From Tomocerus qinae (lineage: Eukaryota; Arthropoda; Collembola; Entomobryomorpha; Tomoceridae), in the NCBI GenBank assembly GCA_020055645.1, contig CM034548.1:20832001-20896000 (forward strand): a stretch of DNA of 64,000 nt. Reading direction: 5' to 3'. Every line of letters starts with the position of its first letter. The stretch's first letter is position 1. The translations under genes and the position numbers were made by a program. Below are positions 1 through 12,879 of this stretch, piece after piece. The notes under the pieces are model-generated. The model was not told where the DNA came from. It saw nothing but the letters and a program-made list of their open reading frames with translations, and did not search any database.

Positions 1-3000
1 TCATGTGAAAGCATGGTCGTTGTATTTTATATAAATCCACATGGATAAAAAGGAATAGAAATTCATGCAAAGTATTTGGTCTTAATTAATCGGTATAATT
101 TGTAACAAATCGTAGCTCATTATGTAGTAAAAGCAATTTACATCTATTTATGTAAATTATCAAGAGATGTCAAACTCTGATTATTTGCATGTTATAAAGT
201 GTCTAGATTCTAGAGTCATGTCACGCGTATTCAAACAAAGTTAATCGATGTCTTAGATCTTCGCTAATGTAATTCAATACAGAAACTGCGGTAAGTATGA
301 CCCAATAGAAGCACATCTGGTGTCAAGTGGCGTCCAGCGTAGGAACTTTGGGAAATTGGATGTCAAGTCATTGCTCTGTATAGTAGTGTTGAAATTGCCA
401 ACTGTTCCAAGTTTGATTCCTCATCATAGTGCAGAGTATTACATTGGTAAAATGTGAATGTCGACTGGTTTGTCTTGGAGTTGTTACAACTTTCAATGTT
501 GTAAAGCTAAGTGATTGTGGTGAGTAGAATTATTTAGATAGAGCCATTATGGGAAAAGCTGAGTAGACTGCTACTTTAGTCAGAGAAGATGCAGATGAAG
601 TAGTGTGGTTGAGTGCACGATTGTAAATGCTTATGAATGTGGGTAAAACAAAACGCAATCTTATTTTATTATTACATCCGAGAGGAGTGGACCGGAATGT
701 AAAACAGAGCGGCTGGGTTTGGTTAGTTAAGCATAACCTTAATTTATGAACTTTACCTTTTACTATGTCTTATGTATATCATTACAAATATTAATGTATG
801 GATATAATTATAATGAAAAGGCAAACCAGACAAATGGGAAACAATGCTGTTTACTTACACACTCAGCCAATTCCAATAACGAGACATATTAGAGTCTGGT
901 TGGATGATTAGTCACTAGTGCAATTGTTGTACGATTAGTAAGAAGTCTGAGGAAAATTTGAGCAAGTTATACAAGAAGATTTGCAGTTCCTCCTCGATAC
1001 TTTCATGCAACAGAAGAAGTCTACAAGACAATGCAATGGCATAGTTATTGCTCAGAAGGCACTAAACTCTTCCGGCCTAGATTCTTACATTTTCAAAGTT
1101 ATGGTTATTGTAGTCATACGAGACGAACGAGTGCCTCCTTCATTCAATTGTCTGTTCATTATTATTATTGCTTTGCTACCTTCTCCTAACTCCTTTTCTT
1201 TATTCTTTGTACAAGTTTAAACTTAAAAATCAAGTACAGCTAATTAAAACAATTTTCCCTTCCACTTTATACTAATCCTTCTGTTTGTGTTCTGTTGTGC
1301 GACGGATTTTTGCAACTAGATTTATGACTTTTGCTCTCTAACCATGTTTTTCAGATTATGAATTTTACTTTTACTACAAAGAGAGACGTTTTACTCTGAT
1401 CTAAAGGGCGCTCACTCATGTCAAATTAATCCACACACTCACAACTACACAACAAACATTTCATAAATCTCTAAAAGCGTAATCGTATAAGAATATATGT
1501 AATAACAGTTTCTAATCTGTATGTTTAGCCACCTATTTTTACAAAGCTACCTCGAATTATCATTTTATAAATAAAAGTTGAAGAAATGAAATTGCCGTAG
1601 CGAAATTAACATAATTGTTTTCTCCTCTGCTTTTAAGATAATCCTATACAATAAAAAGAAGATCTGTAATATCTACAGGTTGCTCCTAATAACTCAAGTA
1701 CCTACTATATACCCTTGTAAGGTACTTATTTTAAAACCATAAGCTTAGTGTTATTAGTGCATGGCTATGACAAAAATAAGCTTTCAACAAACAAAAACAG
1801 AAGTGAAACGAAACATAATACTTGTTTTTTCTTATACAGTTATGTGTAACATATTTTGCTCATTACGTTTGCACATTTTTACATTTTTCACTTTAAAAAA
1901 TTCTAAAGCAGAAAGATTTAAGTCTCGTTGATAAATAATTGATGATTAATAACGAGGCTGAATTTGGGCGGAGAAATGTAAAAAAGGAAGAGGCTGTGAA
2001 TTCGTGGCTGGATTCTGTGTCGCACAGATAAAATGTTAACACATCTAATCTAATTGCGATGACGGCTTTGAAATAATTAGCCTAGTTACACGAGTTTTGC
2101 CTGATGCTCAGATGAGCCCTGGGCACGTATAACCCAAATTGGCCCATAGCACACAAATTGAGATGAGGATATAAGATTTTTAAACAGTCTGGTGCACAAC
2201 TCATCTAATACCTGAATACTCCTACATGATATAGTGCCCTATCAATATTCTCTCTCCATTAGTATACTACTGTAGCTGATGAAATGGAACCACAATTTGT
2301 GGATATGAAAACTGCTAAGTTGTTGCCGAGTAAATCACATTCACATACTGTGTTCAACATTTCACAACTATTCAGCGTATAAAAAACTAATCGCGGGCCA
2401 GTATCTTCGCATTAGGACGTACTGTACTTCTTTTCAGAATTTCTGAATGAGCAACTGACAATGAGTGAGTCAAGTAAGTAGAGTTATGACTATCTCAACC
2501 ATCTCGAGGAGCCCATGTGTTTTAAATGAGATTCTCCTCTGCAGATTAGTCTACATTATGGCAACTTACTTACGTTTTTAAGAATTCGCAAAATTACACA
2601 TAACTTATCTTCCTGCACTTGACTGTTGACGCATGAATACATAGTATCATTATGAATGCAACAGTTTCGCTTTGTTTTGTTGTCCTTGTCTTTAGTGATC
2701 CGCTTTCACGACACGGGGTGTATTAGGAAAATGGGTCTTGGAAGAATTAGTTTCTGTTGGATTAACATGCGGATATGCAAAAGTATGTAAAATGTAATCT
2801 AGTCTAGTATGGCAAATCTGTCACAAAGTAGTCCTTCCAACTAAATAAAGTACCTCGCATATCTACTTAAATGAACTGCAACTTGCAGATTGAGGATGAG
2901 ACAGTTGATGGAGTATGTAATGTGCATCTAACGTAATGTACAAGAATATTATTCTATCTTACCTCCTCAGTTTATTAACTCCGTACTTTATTACTAACCA

Positions 3001-6000
3001 AAACTTAAGCGTAGAGAATTTAGTACAACAAAATAATCAGAGGAGACAAAGACTGATTGTGTTTTGATTGTTGGGAACTACTAAGCACATTATGTAGGAT
3101 TTCGTACATCTATAATACCAAAATATCAAGGCATAAATGTTTAATGCTCTTTATAACCATAGCTATTATACACTCTCTGCAATTCTTAATAATATATAAT
3201 AGTATTGCTATATAGCAGGATTAGTATTTGTATAAGAGGAGTAGTAGATGCTTTAAGTACCTACTTGTGTAATACATTCCGTGTAAAGATTTGGCAATTT
3301 TCTCCTTGATTTAGCTTCGTATCATCCCATATGTCCATATAAATATTTCTCATGAATCACTTTATTATAGGTTACATTCTAGGAGAAGTCTCAAAGGTTA
3401 CTAACTTTCAATCTGAGGCTAAATTGTAGGCGTACAATAATTTAATAAGGAAGACATTTTTGTGAGTCATGTGAAAAGAATGCTGTCTTTTATTAAAAGG
3501 CTACAACAGAGCTGAGATAATACGTACATAAACTCAATCTAATGTAATCATAAACATAGCTAGGTACGTAAATGTCATAGTCCTAGACTATAGTGGGCAG
3601 TTTAAGAATATAGGAAATACATTAGCAATTCTTTTAAGGCAAAATTCTATTAGAATATTATTGCATATAAGTATCTATCCACATTATATATTTGTATTCC
3701 GCAAACATACAATTACTCACATTATCATTCATTTTCAGGACAGGTATGGGATATGTGGCTATACTATGTACATAATTTGACATCTTAGGATGTACTATAC
3801 TCTATAATGTAAAGAAATGCACAACAATTATATAAATAAGTATGTTACATCTAGTTGGGGATAGTATGGAAATTAAACTGTGTTTATTATGATTTTTATA
3901 CTTTTTCCGTGATGCATCGCATTGTGTCTACCTGCAACGACAAACCAACGTAAGTTGTTTGTTAGATAAAGACAGGACAGAATGTCGTCTACCGACCCAC
4001 CGACGACGGCGCATATTATATCGTGTTGTTATATACACTCTTTTCATTATCTAGGTAAGCCGGTAAAAGGGAGAATAGTTCTATGCAAGTCTTAAGCACG
4101 CACTTATAATATGCAAAATTGTAAACTACTTAAGTCGTTTCCAAGAATGTAATAAAAAAGAAACAGTTGGTGTATCATATTGTAGTTTGCAATTCTCCTG
4201 ACAAAACAAAGTAATGCAAACTAACATAGAGCTATGAAAATTCTAACATGGATCGTAATGACAGATAACGTTATGCAAAGATATGGATTCTTGACAAAAT
4301 CTAATAATCTCAAGGTGGGACAACATTCTTGTGTCAAAAATGTACTAATACTGTAGTACGGATTTAAATTAAATATATTCTCCAAATATTAATGATCTTA
4401 ATTAAAGGTATCAAGATGAAATTAATTAAAACTGATGTGGTAATGGGAATTTGAGAAGACTGAGAATGAATGAAGTGCTATAAAGCTAACAATAAAAGAT
4501 TCTAGGTGCAGATAAGTAGGTATAATATAATAATATTACCACGATTGTATGCATAATATTTATAATATTTTTGTTTGTGACTGTTGTACGGTACCAACAT
4601 GCAAAATGTGCTAACAGTCAAAAGTTCCCATTCATGTGAGTTGGAGTTGTAGAATGCATTGTTCCTCCCTGTTTCTCTCGGTCAAATGTGTTACGTTGAA
4701 GTTTACGATGCAGTAATAATCCTGTTGATGTTGATGCTCCTTTCTTTTCAGTATTAATTTCTTAGTGAAACCTGTCCTCGTCGTTCCATCCGTTAATAAT
4801 ACTAGTCTGTAAAATTTTGAGATAGGAAATCAAACCAAATGGTCCTCTGTCGCAACTTTTTTGTAAGATGTAAGCAAAAAGTGCAAAAAGCCGTTGAGCC
4901 CCGACCGTTACAATATTACATATCGCTACATTAAAAAATGGGAGATTTCTTTAAGAAATTAATATTATTGATTTATCTTTGTTGAAAACATTGGAGCTGT
5001 CTATAGTTATTATATTATTGTTACAATTTTGTTATTATTTAGTAAATCTTTGTGGATATTGACTATCAGTTGTCACTGTCTCTAACTCTATGAATGATGT
5101 TATAATTAACGTCACTAAATGTCAGTGCAAGAGATAAATTAGGTTTAGACTGACATCCTGATCGGCGGTTTGGTTTACCTACCGGCCGAGTTAAGAAATA
5201 GAGTTCATTTTGATTATACGGTAAAATAAAGGTTTGAACCTTAATGTAAAACAAAATGTCCCAAATTGAGTTTTCTGGGAGTATTTTGTTGAGAGACATT
5301 GAATTCCATTTCTGAGTATTTTATGGGTTTTATTATAATAATTTAATGATTTGATTTGATTATCTGGGAACTGTTGTTAACGACTTAAAAGATTTAGTAG
5401 CTTGGGTAGGGTAAGAGGGTGAATAGTTCTCATTCAACTTGATTTTATCTGATGGAGGGTATACCTGTATATAGTAGTGGGCGGGTGGGTCCCTTCTTGG
5501 TCAAGTGGGATAAATTTGCATTTAGGATAAAAGGATTTAGCAGAGACGTGAATGGGAGAGATGAGGCCGTCATGTAATGTGACAAACTAGTTTTAGTTTT
5601 AAGCTTCAATTTGAGTATCATCAGCAAAGAACATTGTTCAAAGGTGGATTCTCAACTAGTACGTAAGTAATGTAATAATATTATGTATGATGCTTAGGAA
5701 TGCTAGAAACCACAGTCCGAAGCCAAGAAAAATTACTAAAAACTGGTATCAAGTGGTCTTCAGCATTTGCTTGCTTGGCTGGTAAATACATAATCTACCT
5801 CACAATACTACAGTATGGACTCATGAGATAAAACGCATGCAGAATATGAATTAAATCTGTTCAACGTGCTTTATTACTGATGTAAGTATTTTTTTCATAC
5901 TAGATTCACCATGCATTTTTACTCCCATGTGGCAGTACTTGTATAATATGAAATATAATTGCTAGTGTAATAGAAAAAGGTCTTTATATGTGCATCTCCC

Positions 6001-9000
6001 AAATTTCTTTGTGTTCGGGAGTCTCAAAACTGAAAAAGGAGTTTGCCCGAAAGAAGTTTAGAGCGGAGGTCTAAATGTATTGAGTTGCTTTGGGTTTGGT
6101 AGGTTGAATCTTGATACTAGTTGCCTTGTTGGGCTTAGGTAGCTGTTTACTACGTGGAATAAATCTGGCGAGTTTGAGAACAACATTATACTGGATATCT
6201 GTAGTTTGCACACATAATATTGACTTCCGTGTAACCTTCAATGGTCTTGACCCGTGTGTTAGGATGCCATGCCAGCCCAGCACCTTGCCCAACAGGTAGA
6301 AAGGCACTATAATATTACAACACAACATGACTAACAGGCTAATACCTCGTCAGTAAAATCTGTCCTTGCGGTACTTGCAATTCGCAATATGTATTCAGGC
6401 CAATAGTTTCATTTCACCATGCTTCATCATAATAGGTAGGTAGGTGTATAGTGCAACTTTGTTGAATGAAATTCAGTGGGCTATAAAGACTGGTCAGGTC
6501 TGGTAGAATGGAATGGAGCTATCGGTCGGCAATGGAAATGAGATCAAGACGAAGAAGAAAAAGATGAAATTATTGGGAATGTTGTTTTTGTTATTATTTA
6601 ACCTTCTCAATGCTACGTCAACTAACGGCGGCCGGCCACGTCCTGAATCTATTTAGTAGTTCTTTTGGCAGATTTCTACGTCTACTCCCAATCCACACAG
6701 GATACTTGAGACTTTGGCATTTGATGATGGTTTACTTTTTGGTTTGATTCCTTCTTGACTCCTCTAAGCCTTTTCTTGCATCTCCTAACCAAAATGAGGG
6801 TATCCTTTTGCAAGAAACTCTAATATTATGATTACGATGATACAACAATGCTTGTTATACCAAGGAAGAGATTGAGCGGTGGAGAGACTGGTTTTAAGTT
6901 GGTCTCCTTCATCTTCTGACAGACTAAGCCTCAACTTTACAACTTCAACTATGTTCACAATTGAGAAATGTGACAGGATCCTATATGAATTGTTGAGGCC
7001 CGGATTTGAAGATTTTTCTTGTACCAACGTATACATTATGATTATTATGACCATTCCTTTCTGACTATGTAATCCTTAATCCAATCACACACTGCACTGC
7101 ATTGCGAGGAATTCAGGACAAAGTAACTTGTATGATTTTACACTCTGGATATCACTGAGTTAACGTGACTTATCGCCTTATGATTATCTTCACCACTTCG
7201 CCCCATATTTCTATTGACCCATCAACTGATCTTCATTTGTTTTTCGTACTCCTTATGCCATTCTTCTGACTTACATTGCACTCCCAATTACACAAACTAC
7301 ATTTAGGAACATCTTGTTTCGCTTGGCCTTCGCCAAACATCAACACACGAATCTAGCATACCTAGCTCACTTACTTAGCTATCCGTTGTATTTAGATACT
7401 CTACTACTTACGCTACTCACTATTATGCATTAGATTAGAGATGCACGCATCACGTATATATTATCTTATGTAATCATTGATGTAGTTAGCTACTAAATTG
7501 AAGAGGGATGCCGGACCAACCGTATAGCTTGCTTGTTTACTTCGTATATGCAATAAATAACTATTGAATTATAGTTTTCAGTCCAATCTTTCTACAAAAT
7601 TGCCTGCTTTTTGAAATGCTTTACTAATCATTATTATAACATACCTAGGATTTCATGCATGCGCGTTATTCAGTCTAAAGTCCCAAGATATACGTAATAT
7701 ATGAAATTGTAGTAGAGAAATGGTTTCATTCCAGAAAGATACTTTGATTTTGATACTTCAGAGAATGTACAGTAATAAGAATTATTCTAAGTTTTGGGTT
7801 GTATAAAGCTAATAATCTGTGAAACTATAAATTTGACCAAATATGCAAATTAGGAAGATGTGTCTTGTCCTTTAGACATTATACCTGTAATCTATTTGGC
7901 GGCAGTTTGTTAATGGAAGTAAGTAGTTTTGTTTGAAATAGAGCAATTTGGTGTTGAGAACTGAAAAACCAAATCAACCACCGTAGTAGCAGTTTCCCAA
8001 TCAAGAATGAAAATCTAGGCAAATAAGGAACATTAAGTTTGCGGTTCAAATGGTATGTATACCTTCAAAGAAGAGCTAGCGACTACTAAACGCTAGAGTC
8101 TGTGTGCACACACGTAAATCTATTAATAATGGTGCTTGGTTTGTTTAGAAACAACGTGTAAATAAATGAAATTAGCAATTAGTACGGACTCAGAGTGTGT
8201 TTAGTATGGAGTAAAATGGTTAATGACTGCATGGTATTGATCTTGGTGATGTGTATGTTGTGGTATGTCTGGTATGTTTGTGAAGAGAGAAGCCGAGCGA
8301 GGGTTAATTATATAAATGAAAAGCATTATTCCTCAAGTTGTGTATGGAGAAGACTGTAAGATTCATTAGTATAGCTGGTTGCCTCAATAATCAATCGAAT
8401 AGAATAATGAAATATTAGCCAAAAGAGATAAGAGAAAATGATGATATGGCGATAAAGGGGATAATAATAATAATAATTCTGAGGTATGCAAGTAGTACTA
8501 CATATTATTGCTATGGTCGATTCACCTAGTTGCTTTGCTTATTATAATTGTGTATAGTTAAAGGTCAGAGTTATCAAAACAAGACAAATTAAGGTAAGCA
8601 GCATATTTGTCTGTCTGTATCTGTAAATAATGCAGCAGAACGTAAGAAATAACATAATACTAGTACTCTAGTAGTCTGCTAACAACAAATTCTTTATGAT
8701 AACTATTTGGTGTACCTCGTGTATCTCTTCGGATACGCAGAAGGTAAAATATTTATTTTATACATGTGAGATGGTAGGAGAGATGAGATTGAAGGGATTG
8801 GAAAGTTAGATGATTGTGGTGGAGAAATCGATAAAGGCTGATAATGATGTGTGTATTGTCTATCTCTCTCTCCCTGTACTACTACTAGGACTACTACTTA
8901 CTACAATGATGTATTATAGTATCGTCGGCGGGTGTAGAATGTATACACCACACACACACACATACATAGAGCCTTTGCATATTATTGTTATTATTCGTGT

Positions 9001-9321
9001 GTATTTGCCTACTGAGAAAACCCCATGAGAGATGTGTAAGGGTTTGTATGGGATAGAAATGCAAGTGCGACCTCAGGGTGATGTGAGGCACAACGAACCG
9101 GAGTTCACTATTGCAGTTTCCGTTAAAAAGTAGAAATGTAGAGCATACGTATAGTATGTGTGGCGCAAAGCTAAGTGGCCAAGTTCAAGAGCACAGCAGA
9201 AAGAGGTGTTGGGCGGGGGTCGACCAAGAACGTCTCAACGATTCACTAGGAAGAACCAAGAGATAGCCATTTTACGCGAAAAAAACGCATCAGCACTTGG
9301 CTGCGGGGTAGGCAGGTCAGG
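1..9321. other. AT-rich region without a supported gene
   Basis: No reading frame here has splice sites, coding-like composition or a recognisable motif that I would defend. Small features seen are an (AAT)n microsatellite at about 8458-8478, a short CA run near 8948-8962, and a CpG-richer patch near 3980-4025. The frame at 6071-6328 on the minus strand is listed separately as a weak candidate. The region could be intergenic or a long intron of a gene lying to the left. Confidence 0.5.
6071..6328 (-). CDS. Weak candidate small basic protein, unrecognised
   Basis: An ATG-started frame of 85 codons. The product is rich in Lys, Arg, Pro and Thr in its second half, with a run such as LPKPNKATSIKIQPTKPKAT near the C-terminus, unlike the Leu/Ile/Phe/Tyr-rich chance frames common in this AT-rich DNA. 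No signal peptide, membrane segment or known domain is visible. No AATAAA follows closely. A possible acceptor, ending ATTATAG, lies just inside the 5' end, so the true start could be elsewhere. Frames of this length are expected by chance several times in 64 kb, so composition is the only support. Confidence 0.17.
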   Translation of the reverse strand: MLCCNIIVPFYLLGKVLGWHGILTHGSRPLKVTRKSILCVQTTDIQYNVVLKLARFIPRSKQLPKPNKATSIKIQPTKPKATQYI

Positions 9322-9328
9322 TATAAAG
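9322..9328 (+). promoter_or_regulatory. TATA box of the Gly/Tyr-rich protein gene
   Basis: TATAAAG, followed 24 and 33 bases downstream by initiator-like TCACTT (9344-9349) and TCACAA (9353-9358). A good splice donor (TCAG|GTATGC) at 9409/9410 would close a short noncoding first exon of about 60 nt. The matching acceptor is at 10075-10076, upstream of the start codon. The geometry fits an arthropod TATA-driven promoter, but no transcript evidence is available here. Confidence 0.5.
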
Positions 9329-10128
9329 AGATGGTTCGGAGCCTCACTTAGATCACAAAGCATCCGATTGTCGTACAATCAACTACCAAGAGAAAAACCA
9401 TTCTCTCAGGTATGCAATTCGGAATTTTGCTCTGAAATTCATCTCAATCAGTGCTTTCTTACCTGAATCAGTTTCTTGAGAATCCTTGAGAATTTTCAGT
9501 TTTCCTCTCATTTTCAATTATTAATTTTGTGTTTTTCAAAATTTCAAAAGTCCACCCAACGTGCTTTTAGAATCGTGTTTTTGTGTGATTCATTACTGCC
9601 CCACTTAATTATCTCACTGGTCCTGAAACAGTGGTTTAGTATTAGTAGTCTCGGAAGGAGCGTTTACCGCAACACAAGTTGATACTTTCTGCGCCTCTCC
9701 ATTGTGTCCAAGGATTTGGATTTGTTTTTGTTTCTCTTATAATCCTATAAATCTCTCTTTGTAACAAGTAGCATTGAATTGACTGTTTCTTGAGCCTCTG
9801 TACGGACTTGTAGTCTATTAATGACCATCAATCACAAGATTCGTACACCGGCCTCTATTTACCAGACAAACTGACTTGTTGACTCAATCCGAAAATATCA
9901 ACTGTAGTATGTGGATCACCCACCCAGCGCTATTATCCGACCATCACAAACAAAACATCTTTCTAAATATATCTCTCTCTATCTCTAACCACTTTTGACT
10001 TTTTTGGACTAATCTCAACCGACATCTGCTCCACTTGTCCTTGTTCCCGTGCTAATCTCCTGTGTTTGTCCTTTAGGTCGATCCACCATTTTGGGAAAGG
10101 AGCCCACTCAACCTCACATCTATTCAAT

Positions 10129-10657
10129 ATGATCCGTACAGCAGTTTTAGCTGTTCCTTTCGCTTTCCTCCTTCTGGCTGGTGTCAGAGCGGAAGGTGAA
10201 GCTAAGTCAGCCGTCGCTGACGAAGTCACTCGATCAGGATCCGGTGGTGGCCCACAAGGATATTCTCAACAATATCACTACAACTCATATCCCAGCCATG
10301 ATCCATACGGATACACTTATGCCGGTCTTTCATTTGACCTGAGCACCGGTCTCTTCCTCGCCTTAGGAGCCATCATTGTTCTCTTGGCCTTGGCTGCCGG
10401 TACACACATATTCTATACAATCATTCCCATTTCTAGTTATTTATATACCAATGGATGCTAATTGATTGGATTTGTCTGTAGTGATCTATCCTCTTTTGAG
10501 CAAGAACTCCGGCTATGGAGACAGCTACGGTAGCAGCTACGGATCCGGTGGCGGTAGCAGTTACGGCTCATACAGATCCCTCAACTTGGCCAACTTATCC
10601 GAGAAAGTCCTTAATGGAATCGAGCGGATATACGAAGCATACAATAAAAACCAATAA
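10129..10657 (+). CDS. Secreted/type I membrane Gly-Tyr-rich protein, unknown family
   Basis: Two coding exons, 10129-10399 and 10482-10657, joined in phase 1 across an 82-nt intron (CCG|GTACAC ... CTGTAG|TG), give 148 aa. The N-terminus is a clear signal peptide (MIRTAVLAVPFAFLLLAG, cleavage near residues 20-22). Residues 37-64 are rich in Gly, Tyr, Ser and Gln. Residues 73-95 form one strong hydrophobic segment (TGLFLALGAIIVLLALAAVI). Residues 99-121 are Gly/Ser/Tyr repeats (GYGDSYGSSYGSGGG), and the tail (122-148) is a short amphipathic helix-like stretch. I start at the second in-frame Met: the earlier ATG at 10066 lies before an acceptor (AG at 10075-10076) and would bury the signal peptide. 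A donor-like AAG|GTATGT follows the stop by one base, so a 3' UTR intron or alternative end is possible. Signal peptide, one membrane span and Gly/Tyr blocks are common in arthropod cell-surface or cuticle-related proteins, but I do not recognise the family. Confidence 0.8.
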
Positions 10658-10660
10658 GGT

Positions 10661-11958
10661 ATGTTGAGTGACGCCAAAAGACATAGTTTAGGAAAGTTGT
10701 TGGGAAGACACATTTGTTATTCATTCAAGACTGCTAACTACCACTTACTCGTTATATTTGATTGTTATTGTTTGAGCTGAGTTTCTCTATTTATATGATT
10801 TGATTCAATTATAGAATTTTATTAGAAAAAGTGCAGCTAAAGACTTAACCTAATAATGGAAATCTTTTTTTGGCTCTCTCAATCTAAGTAGTTATTTATA
10901 TAGTTATCTTCTTCAGTCATAGCGTGTAGTACAGACAGTAGTAAAAGGTGGAAAAGCGTAACATGTAATTCACTCATCCAGGAGCAAGGTGCATGCCAAT
11001 CATAATACATCATTTGATCAAAGAAGAAGACTCAGACTGAGTCTAGTCTATACGTACACGAGATGTACACAACAGATGCAGTCTATACAGTTTCATAGTC
11101 TGTCAACGAAAAATAGTCTTAGATTTTGCTACGACCTGTTTCTCATTGCGGTTAATTAACACTTGCTGCAGTGCTGAGCAGAGAAGGAGCATCAGTAGGC
11201 GGATATGAACATAGTTGGCTCTGAAAAACAAGATGAGCCATTAAGTGACCCAGAAAGGAGACAGGGATATAGGTAGGGGCAGCTAGCACACAACTGTTAC
11301 TCATAGTTAGGTAAGGATTCTGCCCAATGGCAGTTGGTTATGGTAAAAAGTGGAAAGTAGACCCCGTCAGGCAGGATCTAGCGACCTACGAGCTTGAACT
11401 TGACCCTTCACCTACTTACTCTCCTCGTATATTCAAGTTAAACACAGGTCATTCACATGTGAACAGCTCTTGTTTCCTGTTCTGCTTTCTGACCAGTCAG
11501 ACCATTATGGCTCTAATGCTAAATAACTATGTATCTCTATTATACTATGTATCTTCTTGACTCATCCACATACTATTGTATTGTAGTAGTAGTACACACT
11601 CAGGTGAGTGAGTATAATATCCCTTGGTACCCCACTACTACTTAGTACTAGGTATAGAGAGTTGGGTTGATAGTATAAGGTACTAGTCTACTGTATTATT
11701 ATTAGTTGCTGGCTTACTACTACAACTACCTCTACTACTACTACATACTTACTCATCGAGAGCATAGAACGGTGCTTGAGACTTTTCTCGCGAGATATGC
11801 AATAGTGACTTGTCAGGTTTGATGATTACCTTGGTAGATGCAGAGTACTTACGATAATGTCATTATCGATATGACAGGTAGTAAAGATTATGCATTAATT
11901 TCATTGAGAGTGACTTTCAGGAAGTGTTAATGGTATTATTACAGTTGATAGGTCAAGT
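10661..11958. other. Downstream flank with TAC/CTA simple repeats
   Basis: Probable 3' flank of the Gly/Tyr-rich gene. Simple TAC/CTA-type repeats cover about 11570-11760. A 77-codon frame at 11327-11560 begins in a good context (CCCAATGG) and its first 40 codons look coding, but it then runs into low-complexity hydrophobic sequence, so I do not call it. Confidence 0.4.
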
Positions 11959-12759
11959 CTAATGAATGGTTTTGTTGTTTTCTGAACAGACGTGACCGCC
12001 AGTAGCCAAAAGTCTTTCTCGTCTCTTCTCTAATCTTCGGGCTTGTTCGATTTTCGGTTGCTCTCCTCTCGGAGTGAGCGGGAATCGTGAAATCTCAGGA
12101 AACTCTTGCGGCTCTTGTTCCACAATTGAAAACGATTCGGATGTCGATGGGAGAAAAAAGTCTAATTGGACGGATTCGGTCAAAAATTAATTATATATAT
12201 AGATAACCGGTGGGGATTTCCTAGACTACTCTTACATGGAACACTGTGACAACCGAACCGTCGACGTGGAACAACCAAATGCTCAAAATTTTCTCGACAC
12301 TTTTGTAAATGGTTTTCCAACGGAGGACTCTGGACTCTTTTATACGGGACGACTCCACTCCTACTACAACTTTTGCATACATACTTCATACAACTGTACA
12401 TGCGTTTGTTAACCAAAGACTGACATTTCTGGACAGGTGACACTAGATTTAGATATGTAAGCACTTCTTATGGGGTGTAACATTTGCACACGGCAAAGGG
12501 ACAAATTTCGAGTTAGTGTACAAAGGTGACATTCCCCCGTGACCATAGTCTACGCTTACCAGGGGCAATAGGCACGCACCTAATTGCTCCCTGTCTACAC
12601 GTATGACCGACTATTACCATTACTATTACTACTATTTTTATATGAATATATTATTAACATAAGGACGACAAATGATATTAAGTATATCCCAACGGACACA
12701 TTTAAGAGACATTTTTGACTTTGTACTCGGACTTGACTTTCGACACTACGTGACTTACC
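11959..12759 (-). CDS. Tentative multi-exon gene, CxxC...HxxxC protein
   Basis: Three good minus-strand donors occur in series: AAAG|GTAAGT (exon end 12759), CCTG|GTAAGC (12560) and CCAT|GTAAGA (12236). The last two exons, 12428-12236 and 12161-11959, are both fully open and join in phase 1 across a 74-nt intron ending CCAATTAG. Acceptor CTGTCCAG opens the first of them. Together they give 131 codons from that acceptor, or 122 aa from the first internal Met. The sequence contains C-x2-C (YVCKSC) with a later H-x3-C (ENHLQKC), a possible zinc-binding arrangement, followed by a Ser/Glu/Pro-rich stretch and a charged helix (ARRLEKRRERLL). The 5' exons are not clearly coding and I find no convincing start there. 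A TATAAAAG inside the first exon (about 12338-12345) could instead be a promoter, which would make these exons noncoding. No family recognised. Confidence 0.35.
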
Positions 12760-12879
12760 TTTCCGACAATTAAGAGGAACAGGACTGACTTGACTTAACT
12801 AGGATCCAATGACCACACCCCTTCCCATACCCTCCCCTCCCCCAACTACCTAAATTGAAGCCCCAGAAGAACAATTAGC

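Noticed and set aside
9158-9466. 102-codon frame over the promoter of the Gly/Tyr-rich gene
   Set aside because: It overlaps the TATA box and first-exon donor; the composition is not convincing and a better explanation exists.
11327-11560. 77-codon frame with a coding-like first half
   Set aside because: No splice partner, polyadenylation signal or motif; its second half is low-complexity hydrophobic sequence over TAC repeats.
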